Positions 9,253 through 17,950 of a stretch of DNA of 64,000 bases are shown one piece after another. The position numbers were made by a program, and so were the translations under genes. Positions within the stretch are counted from its first letter, which is position 1. Every line of letters begins with the position of its first letter. The notes under the pieces were generated by a model. It was not told the DNA's origin and ran no database searches. It saw nothing but the letters and a program-made list of their open reading frames with translations. Source of the stretch: Kribbella rubisoli (GTDB taxonomy: Bacteria > Actinomycetota > Actinomycetes > Propionibacteriales > Kribbellaceae); NCBI RefSeq assembly GCF_004217145.1, contig NZ_SHKR01000015.1, positions 651,340-715,339 of the forward strand, given 5' to 3'.

Positions 9253-11301
9253 ATGAGCGGGCGGTATCGAGTCGCGATGGACATCGGTGGAACATTCACG
9301 GATGTGGTCACGTACGACCGGCAGGACGGGGTGTTCGCGGCGTCCAAGGCGTCGACGACGCCGGGGAACCTCAGTGAGGGAGTGCTGGTCGGGGTCGACG
9401 CGGTGGTCGAGCGGCCGGCCGACATCGCCTTCCTGGTGCATGGCACGACGCAGGGCCTGAACGCGTTTCTCGAGCGTCGAGGAGTTCCGGTGCTGCTGCT
9501 CGGGACCGCCGGCGTCGAGGACAGCTATCACATCGCCCGCGGGCCGCGGACGCGCTTGTACGACCTGCACTACCGCAAGCCGGTTCCGCTGGTCCCGCGC
9601 CGCGACATCGTCGGCATCGGCGGGCGGATCGCCGCGGACGGTTCGGAGCTGACTCCGCTGGACGAGGAGGCGGTGCGCAAGGCGGCCCGGGGGGCGGCCG
9701 ACAACGGGTACGGCGCGATCGCGGTCGCGTTCCTGTTCAGCTACAAGAACCCCGCACACGAGCTGCGCACTCGCGAGATCCTGCTCGATGAGCTGGGTGC
9801 GGATGTCACGGTGTCGCTGTCGCATGAAGCAGCCAAGGAGTGGCGCGAGTACGAGCGAACCTCGTCGGCGGTCGTCGACGCCTACACCGGCCCGATCGTA
9901 CGGCGGTATCTGGTCGACCTTGAGCAGCGCCTGACCGATCGCGGCGTCGCCGTACCGCTGCATGTGATGCAGTCCTCGGGTGGCATCCTCACCGCGGATT
10001 CGGCGCGCCGCCGGCCGCTGCAGACGTTGCTTTCCGGCCCGGTCGGTGGAGCGATCGCGTGCGCGGAGCTGTCCGGCCACACCGGGCGTCCGAATCTCAT
10101 CGGGATCGACATGGGCGGTACGTCGTTCGACGTGTCGCTGATCGTCGACGGCGAGCCGGACGTCTCTGCCGAGGCGCAGCTCGAAGGGCTGCCGATGCTG
10201 ATGAGCGTCGTCAACATCCACACCGTCGGCGCCGGCGGTGGCTCGGTCGCCTGGGTCGAGGCGGGGGGTCTCAGGGTCGGGCCGCGTTCGGCCGGTGCGC
10301 GACCTGGACCGGCCTGTTACGGCCGGGGCGGCGACGAGCCGACGGTGACCGATGCCAACCTGGTCCTCGGCCGGATCGACCCGGACGGGTTCGCCGGCGG
10401 TCAGCTGACCCTCGACACCACGCTGGCCGCGGACGCCGTCGAAGGTCTCGCCGAGCAATTCGGGCTCACCACGACGGCGATGGCCGAAGGCATCTGCGAT
10501 ATCGCCAACGCCAAGATGGCGCAGGCGATCCGGACGATCACCGTTGCCCGAGGCATCGAACCGCGCGATTCGGCGCTGGTCGCCTTCGGCGGTGCGGGAC
10601 CGATGCACGCGGCGTTCCTGGCCCGCGAGCTGGGTATCGCCGAGACTGTGGTGCCACGGTTCCCGGGCGCCTTCTCGGCCTGGGGCATGCTGCAGACGCA
10701 GATCCGGCAGGACTACACCGAGCCGTACTTCTTCCTGGACGAGGATCTGGACGGCGCGGACATGGCGGCCACCCTGGCTCGGATGGAGAAGACAGGGGTC
10801 GACTCGCTGTCCAGTGAGGGCGTCGCCGAGGACCAGCGTACGGCGAACCATTCCGTCGACGTCCGCTACGAGGCGCAGGAATACACGCTGACTGTCCCGC
10901 TGACCGACGCGGAAGAACCGTCCCGGCCGGGCTTCCTGACGACGCTGGCGGAACGGTTCGCCGCTCTGCACGAGGCCCGGTACGGACACGCCAACCTCGG
11001 CGCTCCGATCGAGCTGGTCACCTTGCGCACCGCCGCGATCGGCCAGGTGGCGCGCCCAGCTCCGCAGCCGTGGCCGGCCGCAACGTCCGCGGAGTTTCCG
11101 CATCAGCTCTGCACCGTGGTGTTCGACGGTGAGCCACACGAGTCGGTCGTCGTACGCCGTGACGACCTGTACGTCGGCCACACATTCGCCGGTCCCGCGA
11201 TCGTCGTCGAGGACACCGCGACCACCGTCGTACCGCCGGACCACACCGTCGGCGTCGACGACATCGGCTCCCTGCTCATCCGGCGGAAGGACACCAAGTG
11301 A
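9253..11301 (+). CDS. Hydantoinase/oxoprolinase subunit A (first copy)
   Basis: A 682-residue ATP-dependent cyclic-amide hydrolase subunit of the HyuA/N-methylhydantoinase A/5-oxoprolinase family. It phosphorylates the ring amide so that the B subunit can hydrolyse it. Two actin-like ATPase phosphate motifs are visible: DIGGTFTD at the N-terminus (about residue 9) and IDMGGTSFD near residue 285, with a glycine-rich loop (VGAGGGS) following. The ATG at 9253 has GGAGGAG at 9241-9247. The B subunit overlaps its stop by 4 bp. The exact substrate (hydantoin, oxoproline, caprolactam or similar) cannot be read from the sequence. Confidence 0.92.
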   Translation: MSGRYRVAMDIGGTFTDVVTYDRQDGVFAASKASTTPGNLSEGVLVGVDAVVERPADIAFLVHGTTQGLNAFLERRGVPVLLLGTAGVEDSYHIARGPRTRLYDLHYRKPVPLVPRRDIVGIGGRIAADGSELTPLDEEAVRKAARGAADNGYGAIAVAFLFSYKNPAHELRTREILLDELGADVTVSLSHEAAKEWREYERTSSAVVDAYTGPIVRRYLVDLEQRLTDRGVAVPLHVMQSSGGILTADSARRRPLQTLLSGPVGGAIACAELSGHTGRPNLIGIDMGGTSFDVSLIVDGEPDVSAEAQLEGLPMLMSVVNIHTVGAGGGSVAWVEAGGLRVGPRSAGARPGPACYGRGGDEPTVTDANLVLGRIDPDGFAGGQLTLDTTLAADAVEGLAEQFGLTTTAMAEGICDIANAKMAQAIRTITVARGIEPRDSALVAFGGAGPMHAAFLARELGIAETVVPRFPGAFSAWGMLQTQIRQDYTEPYFFLDEDLDGADMAATLARMEKTGVDSLSSEGVAEDQRTANHSVDVRYEAQEYTLTVPLTDAEEPSRPGFLTTLAERFAALHEARYGHANLGAPIELVTLRTAAIGQVARPAPQPWPAATSAEFPHQLCTVVFDGEPHESVVVRRDDLYVGHTFAGPAIVVEDTATTVVPPDHTVGVDDIGSLLIRRKDTK

Positions 11302-12977
11302 CAACCACTCTGGACCGCGTCGACATCGACCCGGTGACGGTCGAGATCATCCGCAACGCGCTCACCTCCGCGGCCGACGACATGAACGCCACACTGATCC
11401 GCTCGGCGTACACCCCGATCATCTACGAATGCGGCGACTGCGTGGTCGCGTTGCTGGATGCCGATCACCAAGTGCTCGGTCAGTCGGCGGGCCTGCCGAT
11501 CTTCCTTGGCAATCTGGAGACCTGCACGCTGGCCACCGAGGAGCGCTTCGGGCGTGAGGTCTGGCAACCCGGCGACGTCTGGATCCTCAACGACAGCTAC
11601 CTGGGTGGCACCCATCTGAACGACGTGACGATCTTCGGCCCAGTGTTCGACGACGGCACGCTGATCGGCTTCACCGCGTCGCGGGCGCACTGGATCGACG
11701 TCGGCTCGAAGGATCCGGGTGGCTCGATGGACTCGGTGACGATCTTCCAGGAGGGGCTGCGGCTCGGTCCGCAGAAGCTGGTCGACGGTGGTGAGCCGGT
11801 GCACGGCGTCATCGACACGATCGGCACCAACGTCCGATTCCCGTATCCCACCACCGGCGACATGAACGCGATGATCGCCTGCATCACGATGGGGGAGAAG
11901 CGGCTGCAGGAGATCGTTCGCAGGTTCGGCCTCGATACGGTCGAGGCCGCGCGGGACGAGATCTTCCGGCAGACCGAGCTGCTCGAACGCGCGGTGATCG
12001 AGGCCATCCCCGACGGGGTGTACGACGCCGAGGGTGTGCTCGACAACGATGGCATCGATCTGAACACACCGATCCCGATCAGGCTCCGGATCACGGTGTC
12101 GGGGGACACGATCGACCTCGACGTGACCGAGTCGGCCGACCAGACTGTTGGACCGGTCAACTGCGGTGTCGCCCAGGCGGTGTCGGCATTGCGGGTGGGC
12201 TACAAGTTGCTGGTCAGTCCCGATCTGCCGGGCAACGGCGGTTCGTTCCGCTCGATGACGACCCAGGTGCGGGAAGGATCGGTGCTCGGGGCCCGTTCTC
12301 CGGCGGCCTGCCAGTGGTACTTCTCCCACCTAGGACTGCTGATCGACATGGTCGCCCGGGCGCTGGCACCGGCGTTGCCGGATAGTGTGGCCGGAGCGAG
12401 CCACGGCGACTCGATGATCATCCTGACGGCCGGAGTCGATCCTCGGGTCGGCCGCGAGTTCGTCAGCCTGGAGGCCACAGTCGGCGGCTGGGGTGCCTGG
12501 CAAGGATCGGACGGCGAGAGCGCGTTGATCAACAACGTCAACGGATCGCTGAAGGACATCCCGATCGAGGTCCACGAGACGCGGTACCCATGGCGAATCA
12601 CGGAGTATCGGATCCGTGAGGACTCCGGCGGCGCCGGGCGATGGCGTGGTGGCAACGGGGTGATCCGTGAGTACGAGGCGCAGACGGATCTGTCGGTGTC
12701 GCTGTGGTTCGAGCGTTCGCGGCAGCCGGCCTGGGGACTGTTCGGCGGTGAGGATGCGGTCGGCCCCGAGGTCGTCGTCAACCCCGGTCGTCCGGATGAA
12801 CGGCGTCTGCTGAAGGTGAACGGTCTCGACCTGAAGGCGGGTGACGTGGTCCGCTGCTCGACCGGTGGCGGCGGTGGGTACGGCGACCCGGTCGAGCGAT
12901 CGGCCGACGACGTACGGGCCGACGTCAGCGACGGCAACATCAGTGCCGAGGCGGCGATGACCCGTTACGGAATCTAG
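11298..12977 (+). CDS. Hydantoinase/oxoprolinase subunit B (first copy)
   Basis: A 559-residue HyuB-family subunit, the metal-dependent hydrolytic partner of the preceding HyuA. The family metal-site segment NDSYLGGTHLNDV is present with its His and Asp, followed by RAHWIDVG carrying another likely ligand. The C-terminus has the glycine-rich TGGGGGYGDPV segment typical of the family. The start is a GTG overlapping the HyuA stop (GTGA), the normal arrangement for this obligate pair. The stop lies only 5 bp from the convergent end of the PucR operon, so there is no room for a separate terminator between the two units. Confidence 0.92.
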   Translation: MTTTLDRVDIDPVTVEIIRNALTSAADDMNATLIRSAYTPIIYECGDCVVALLDADHQVLGQSAGLPIFLGNLETCTLATEERFGREVWQPGDVWILNDSYLGGTHLNDVTIFGPVFDDGTLIGFTASRAHWIDVGSKDPGGSMDSVTIFQEGLRLGPQKLVDGGEPVHGVIDTIGTNVRFPYPTTGDMNAMIACITMGEKRLQEIVRRFGLDTVEAARDEIFRQTELLERAVIEAIPDGVYDAEGVLDNDGIDLNTPIPIRLRITVSGDTIDLDVTESADQTVGPVNCGVAQAVSALRVGYKLLVSPDLPGNGGSFRSMTTQVREGSVLGARSPAACQWYFSHLGLLIDMVARALAPALPDSVAGASHGDSMIILTAGVDPRVGREFVSLEATVGGWGAWQGSDGESALINNVNGSLKDIPIEVHETRYPWRITEYRIREDSGGAGRWRGGNGVIREYEAQTDLSVSLWFERSRQPAWGLFGGEDAVGPEVVVNPGRPDERRLLKVNGLDLKAGDVVRCSTGGGGGYGDPVERSADDVRADVSDGNISAEAAMTRYGI

Positions 12978-12982
12978 AAGCT

Positions 12983-14512
12983 CTACTCGTCGGTGCCGGA
13001 CTGCGTCCAGAGCGACGCCAGCGCGTAACACAGTACGTGCAGGGCCAGCCGCTGCTCGGGTTCGTCGTACGCGAGCCCGAGCTGCCGGGCCCGGGTCAGT
13101 CTTGCCAGCACAGTGTTCCGGTGTACGCCGAGGCGCTGGGAAGCCTGGCTCAGCGAGCCACCGCAGTCCAGCACGGCCAGCACGGTCTGCACGAGCGCCA
13201 TCCGGTCGCGGGCGTCCATCAGCTCGGCGAGGCACAGGTCGGCGACCTGTGCGATCTCGGTGGTCGGCAACCAGGCCAGTGCAGCGGACGCGCCGACCTG
13301 GTCGAACCACTGCACGCCGGCCGGGCCCTGCTTGCGCGCAACATATGCCGCCAGACGCGCCTCGGCGACCGAACGCATCAGCCCGGCGACGCCAGGATGG
13401 GCCTGACCGACGCCGATCACCAGTCGATGCGCTGCGGCCGAGTCACGGAACGCCGTCACCGCCCTGCGTAGCGGTCCGACGTCGTCGGCATCCTCACTGC
13501 TGTGCCACGAGATCCAACTGTCGCCGTCGACAACCAAGGGCCAGTGCGTACGTCCACGCTGCCATGCCGCGCGGACCAAGTGGGTGACCTCCTCGGACGG
13601 CGCTCCGGACGGTCGCAGCGGCGTCAGCCACACCGCTCGGTTGACGCCGTCGATCTGCCAGCCCAGCTCGCTGCTCCAGGGTGGTGTCTCGATCTCGACC
13701 GGGCCTGCAGGGGCATCGGGTGGTGGTTCGGCGGCCAGCCGTCGCAGCAGTCCGAACGCCGCCTGCTCATGGGCGGAGTGAACGGTCGAGTCCAGCCTGG
13801 TCTGAGCCCACGCTGCCTGCAGAGAAGGACGTGCCAGCCTGAGCAGCGATTCGACCTGCTCGACGGCCATCGGGCCGTTCACTGGAACAGCCGCAACCAG
13901 CCGGGCCCACGGCTGCTCGTCCGGTCCTTGTACTTCGACCTCGACCCGCCGGGCATTCGTCTTGTCCTGCAATGCGGCGACCCGGCCGGCCACGGCGGTC
14001 TCGCCGATCACCAGGGCGACTGGTGCGTTCTGCAGCTCGCTGTTGAGGACACCGAGAACGCCGCGGACGTGAGTCTGCTCGGCGAGTCGTTCCGCACACA
14101 AGGCCTGCCCCAGCGCGCGGGCGGCCGCCGGCGCGCTGACCTGACCGGCCAGCTGTAGTGCGACATCGACCGGATCGGAGTCGATGGCCAGCAGCGTCAT
14201 GTTCAGTCGCTCGGCCAGGGCGGCGCCGGCCGACCCGGCGACGGCGCCAGACACCACTACCGCCGAGACATTGCGCTCCCAGGCCAGATGCAGCGCGGCT
14301 GCCAACGACCAGCCACCGGCGGCGGCCGTGTCGTGCAGTACGACGAGAACGTGCGGAGCGCACCGCCGCAGCCGTTCGAACGTCTGCGCCAGCACGACCT
14401 GCTCGACCTGTCGCAACGGGTCGGCGAAGTGCAACCGGCTCGCTCTCGCCAGCGGCTGGATGCGGACGAGGCCGCCCAGAGTGATCGGTAACGTCGAGGG
14501 GCGTTGGCTCAC
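12983..14512 (-). CDS. PucR-family transcriptional regulator
   Basis: A 509-residue regulator. The C-terminal 60-70 residues (SLSQASQRLGVHRNTVLARL) form the helix-turn-helix typical of PucR/CdaR-type activators that control purine-catabolism and related pathways. The central region is a sensory domain of unclear ligand. The chosen GTG at 14512 has an AGGAGA site just upstream and overlaps the stop of the DUF917 gene by 4 bp; a longer frame upstream lies inside that gene and is not used. It is the last gene of a seven-gene minus-strand operon, so it probably autoregulates and senses the cyclic-amide substrate or its product. Confidence 0.85.
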   Translation of the reverse strand: MSQRPSTLPITLGGLVRIQPLARASRLHFADPLRQVEQVVLAQTFERLRRCAPHVLVVLHDTAAAGGWSLAAALHLAWERNVSAVVVSGAVAGSAGAALAERLNMTLLAIDSDPVDVALQLAGQVSAPAAARALGQALCAERLAEQTHVRGVLGVLNSELQNAPVALVIGETAVAGRVAALQDKTNARRVEVEVQGPDEQPWARLVAAVPVNGPMAVEQVESLLRLARPSLQAAWAQTRLDSTVHSAHEQAAFGLLRRLAAEPPPDAPAGPVEIETPPWSSELGWQIDGVNRAVWLTPLRPSGAPSEEVTHLVRAAWQRGRTHWPLVVDGDSWISWHSSEDADDVGPLRRAVTAFRDSAAAHRLVIGVGQAHPGVAGLMRSVAEARLAAYVARKQGPAGVQWFDQVGASAALAWLPTTEIAQVADLCLAELMDARDRMALVQTVLAVLDCGGSLSQASQRLGVHRNTVLARLTRARQLGLAYDEPEQRLALHVLCYALASLWTQSGTDE

Positions 14513-15612
14513 GGTTCTCCTCGCAGTCGCCGGGGATGGTCGAGCGGGATGCCATGGAAGCTCAGGCCGACCATCGCCATGCCTTCGTCGGAGTACCAGA
14601 CCGCGTCGCCCGGGGTCACCAGTACGTCGACCAGGTCGCCGCGTTCGAGGTTGTCGAGGGTCGCCAGCGTGCCACGGGTGGCATCGACCAGACACAGCAG
14701 GTCGGGAGCACCCGCGATCAGCTCGCCGTTGGCGAAGACGGCAACGATCTCGCTGCGGAGCTCGATACGCAGCTGTCGCCGCTGACCGTCGGTCTCGTCG
14801 ATCACGACGCTGGACGGGTGTGCCGGGATGCTGCCGTCGCTGGGCCGGCTCAGCTGCTCGAGCTCGGAGATTCGTCCCCGGCCCAGCCTTCGGCAGCCGG
14901 TGATCGCGGCGAGCCGGCTGATCAGCAGATCCGGGTCGGTTTGTTGCAGCAGGACCCGGCCGACATTGGCGATCCGGGAGATCGTCCCGGGCAGGGCGCC
15001 GCGACGCAGCGCGCCGGCCGTGGTCGGGTACGAGGCCAGGGCTGCCCAGCCACCCAGGGTGTCGAGACTGGCCCGGAGCAGTCGGTCCGCACGAGCTCCT
15101 GTCCGCGCGTCCACCAGCACGCTGTCGCCTGTCGGTCCGAAGGCGACGAGCGGCGTCGGCGAGATTCCGGCCAGGTACATCGCGGTGTGATGGATGAGCG
15201 CGAACGCACGCCCCATGCCGTCGGCGTCCAGCAGTGGTACGCCGAGCTGGGCCGCGGCAGCCACCGGGACCAGAGCGCTGACCGTGGCTGCGGCGAGCGG
15301 ATAGACGGCGCCGAAGCGGACGCCTTGCAACTGCTCGATCTGGCGGATCGCGGCCACGAACTCGTCACCGGCCGGAGGCAGGTCGGCCAGCGCCGACCCG
15401 GACCCGAGAACACACAACGACACGCACGGCGTCTCCGGGGCCATCGTCTCCACACGATGCAGCGCCACCGGTCCTTCGCGTTCGAGCAGCCCGGTCAACC
15501 ACGACGTCAACGAGGACCGGCCGGCATCCCCGACAGCCGGCGCGTAGAACTTGGCGCCCTCGTACAACGCCGGCACGTCCGCCGCGCTGATCCAGGTGGC
15601 TGCACCACTCAT
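14509..15612 (-). CDS. DUF917 (S-methyl-thiohydantoin desulfurase-like) family protein
   Basis: A 367-residue protein of the DUF917 type, recognised from the N-terminal pattern ADVPALYEGAKFYAPAVGD and the C-terminal beta-rich domain (VLVTPGDAVWYSDEGM). Family members commonly sit beside hydantoinase A-like genes and PucR regulators, as here. Proposed activities involve hydantoin or thiohydantoin chemistry, but the reaction of this one is not established. Its ATG overlaps the stop of the upstream hydantoinase-like gene (ATGA), and its stop overlaps the PucR start. The three products are therefore made from one transcript in near-fixed order. Confidence 0.75.
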   Translation of the reverse strand: MSGAATWISAADVPALYEGAKFYAPAVGDAGRSSLTSWLTGLLEREGPVALHRVETMAPETPCVSLCVLGSGSALADLPPAGDEFVAAIRQIEQLQGVRFGAVYPLAAATVSALVPVAAAAQLGVPLLDADGMGRAFALIHHTAMYLAGISPTPLVAFGPTGDSVLVDARTGARADRLLRASLDTLGGWAALASYPTTAGALRRGALPGTISRIANVGRVLLQQTDPDLLISRLAAITGCRRLGRGRISELEQLSRPSDGSIPAHPSSVVIDETDGQRRQLRIELRSEIVAVFANGELIAGAPDLLCLVDATRGTLATLDNLERGDLVDVLVTPGDAVWYSDEGMAMVGLSFHGIPLDHPRRLRGEP

Positions 15613-16916
15613 GGCGTTTCCAGCAGGGGCTGCGTCAGGCCGATGTCCGGCGTACCGGCAACACGAACGCGGATGCGGACTGTTCCGGCTGGGCTGTACG
15701 GCACGGCGACAGTCGAGACCTCGGCGAAGAACGCCGTACCGGGCGCGGCGCCGTTGGCCGTGACGAAGGCGGTCGCGCGCTCCTCCGCGTCGCGGCGTAC
15801 CGACCTGAGCTCGTCGGCGGACTCGATGAAGGCCACCTCGTCCAGCCAGGAAGTCGGGGAACTGACGGCCGCGCCGACGCAGGCCAGCAGCTCCGGCGCA
15901 TGACGGGCCCGGACAACAGGCACGTCGGGCATCCGGCCGGGGACTCCGCTCGGGGTGACGTCCCGTTCCGGCGTCAGCACCGCGGTCGGTACGACGAGTT
16001 CGGTGCCGATGCCCGCGGACTCGGCCAGGCTCACCTGGGCCAGGCCGTGCCGGACCTCGCCGGCCACCTGTGCTCCGTCACGGGACAGCAGGACCCGGCA
16101 ATCGGCCAGCCCTTCGAGATAGGCCGCACCGCAGACCTCCAGCGCGTCGGTCGCGCCGAAGGCAACCACTGGCATGGTCCGGATCCGCGACGCGGTGGTG
16201 TAGCCGCCGTCGCCGCGGGCCACTCGCAGCTGGAACTCACCGGGTAGCCGACTCAGCACCCGCTCGCACCGGTCGACCAGCTGCTCGGCGACGCCGGAGA
16301 GTGCGCAGTCGAGCACAACGGTTGCTTCCCGCGCGACGAGCCCGTGGCCGCCGTACTCGCTCGCGGCCGAGATCCGGGCCCCCGGCATCGCGGTCTGGAT
16401 CGCGTCGGCGACTCCGCGCTCGTGGCCAGGCCGCGCTTGGGAGCCGGCGGCAACGATCGCCACATGCCGGATCGAGCCGGCGTCGAGCTCGGCGCAGACC
16501 TCGTCGAGTCGTCCGTGGTCCAGCGGACAGAGTTCGTTGCCGAGCAGGTCGTGGCCGCCGGCAACTGTGAACCGTCGCGCGACCCGGCGCTCGACCAGCG
16601 CGGCCGGAGACCGTGCCAGCGCGGGGTCCGTGGCGGGCCGCGGTACGACGCGGATCACCGCAACCCGGGGCAATGCGCTGTCTGCACGGGTGATGGCGTC
16701 GAGCAACATCGGAGCGAGGTCGACGGTCACCGCGAACGGCCCGTCCGGGAACTCACCGATGGCTGTCCGGACGGCGGAAGCGATCGTCCCGTCGAGGTCG
16801 GCCCGAGCCGGCTCGACCGGGAGAACGGCCGCGCCATGCACCACGACCGCGTACGAGCGCTCCGGGTGCAGGCTCACGCCGACGTGTGCGAACTCGCCAG
16901 TGCGAGACACGAGCAC
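15609..16916 (-). CDS. Hydantoinase/oxoprolinase-like protein (third Hyu-type subunit)
   Basis: A protein of about 435 residues whose N-terminus (VSRTGEFAHVGVSLHPER) and body fit the divergent HyuA-like proteins that partner DUF917 rather than HyuB. The frame is open far upstream but there it lies inside the permease gene, so the true start is near 16916-16925; GTG at 16916 is chosen and CTG at 16925 is possible. No strong ribosome site is seen. The permease stop is 24 bp away. It lacks the clear DxGGTxTD ATPase motif of the two other HyuA proteins in the window, so it may bind rather than phosphorylate substrate. Function is uncertain. Confidence 0.6.
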   Translation of the reverse strand: MLVSRTGEFAHVGVSLHPERSYAVVVHGAAVLPVEPARADLDGTIASAVRTAIGEFPDGPFAVTVDLAPMLLDAITRADSALPRVAVIRVVPRPATDPALARSPAALVERRVARRFTVAGGHDLLGNELCPLDHGRLDEVCAELDAGSIRHVAIVAAGSQARPGHERGVADAIQTAMPGARISAASEYGGHGLVAREATVVLDCALSGVAEQLVDRCERVLSRLPGEFQLRVARGDGGYTTASRIRTMPVVAFGATDALEVCGAAYLEGLADCRVLLSRDGAQVAGEVRHGLAQVSLAESAGIGTELVVPTAVLTPERDVTPSGVPGRMPDVPVVRARHAPELLACVGAAVSSPTSWLDEVAFIESADELRSVRRDAEERATAFVTANGAAPGTAFFAEVSTVAVPYSPAGTVRIRVRVAGTPDIGLTQPLLETP

Positions 16917-16939
16917 AGAGTACAGCCGCTGGTCGGGCG

Positions 16940-17950
16940 CTACCGGGACCGTCTGCGGAGCCAGCGATCCGTCGTGACGGCGAACAGGATCAGGCAGCCC
17001 TGCAGCACCTGCTGGTAGATGGTGTCCCAGCCGAGCAGGTTGAACCCGTTGCCGATCAGGGTCAGCAGGAACGCTCCGACCACGCCGCGCCAGATCGCGC
17101 CCTCGCCGCCGAGGATGCTGGTGCCGCCGATCACCGCCGCCGCGATCGCGGTCAGCTCCGCGCCGGTGGCCATCGTCGACTGGGCCGAGCCCGCGCGGGA
17201 CGCGAGGATCAGCCCTGCCAGCGCCGAGCAGACGCCACTGATGACGTACGCCGCGACATGGATCGACCCGACCCGGATGCCGGACAGCTGGGCGGCCTCC
17301 AGGTTGCCGCCGACGGCGTACACCCGGCGACCGAACGTGGTCGTCGAGATCAGCAGACCGATCGCCACCACGACGATCACGAACATGACGGTGGCCGACG
17401 TCAGCCCGAACAGCGACGGCCAGGTCAGGGCGCCGAAGTTCTCGGTCTGGGAGCCGAGTGGATAGACGATCGCACCCGCGGTCACCACGACGGCCACGCC
17501 GCGGTAGATGATGCTGGTCGCCAGCGTCGCGATGAACGAGTTGATCCCGCTGCGGACGACGATCATCCCGGTCACGAATCCGAGCAACGCGCCGGCCACC
17601 ACGGCCGCGCCGAAGCCGACGGGAACGTTGGTCACCCGCATGATCTCGACACCGACGATCGCCGACACCGCGAGCGTGGCGCTCGCGGTCAGGTCGAACA
17701 CCCCGCTCAGGATGCACACCGTCGCGCCGGCAGCCAGCAGCCCGACCACCGTGCACTGGTCGAGCAGGTTGATCATGTTCGATCTGGTGAGGAAGGTGTC
17801 GGTGCTGAGCGACAACGCGATCACGATCGCGATCAGTGCGACCAGGATGCCGTAATCGCGGAACCGGACCGCCCGCCGCGACCCGGTGGACCCTGTGGCA
17901 GGGGGCAACTGGGCGGGCGGTTCGGCGGGGGTGGCTGCGTCGACGGTCAC
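16940..17950 (-). CDS. Ribose-type ABC transporter permease
   Basis: A 336-residue inner-membrane permease of the RbsC/MglC type with about eight to ten hydrophobic segments and the family segment SIIYRGVAVVVTAG, followed by TSILGGEGAIWRG, which corresponds to the conserved loop. The GTG at 17950 has GGAGAG upstream and overlaps the ATPase stop by 4 bp (GTGA). It acts with the ATPase and lipoprotein of the same operon to import a small solute. The neighbours (two hydantoinase pairs, DUF917) suggest that the solute is a cyclic amide or nucleobase-like compound rather than ribose. Confidence 0.9.
   Translation of the reverse strand: MTVDAATPAEPPAQLPPATGSTGSRRAVRFRDYGILVALIAIVIALSLSTDTFLTRSNMINLLDQCTVVGLLAAGATVCILSGVFDLTASATLAVSAIVGVEIMRVTNVPVGFGAAVVAGALLGFVTGMIVVRSGINSFIATLATSIIYRGVAVVVTAGAIVYPLGSQTENFGALTWPSLFGLTSATVMFVIVVVAIGLLISTTTFGRRVYAVGGNLEAAQLSGIRVGSIHVAAYVISGVCSALAGLILASRAGSAQSTMATGAELTAIAAAVIGGTSILGGEGAIWRGVVGAFLLTLIGNGFNLLGWDTIYQQVLQGCLILFAVTTDRWLRRRSR

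Noticed and set aside
16917..17756. Long 5' extension of the Hyu-like frame on the minus strand
   Set aside because: Arginine-rich shadow of the permease gene in another frame.
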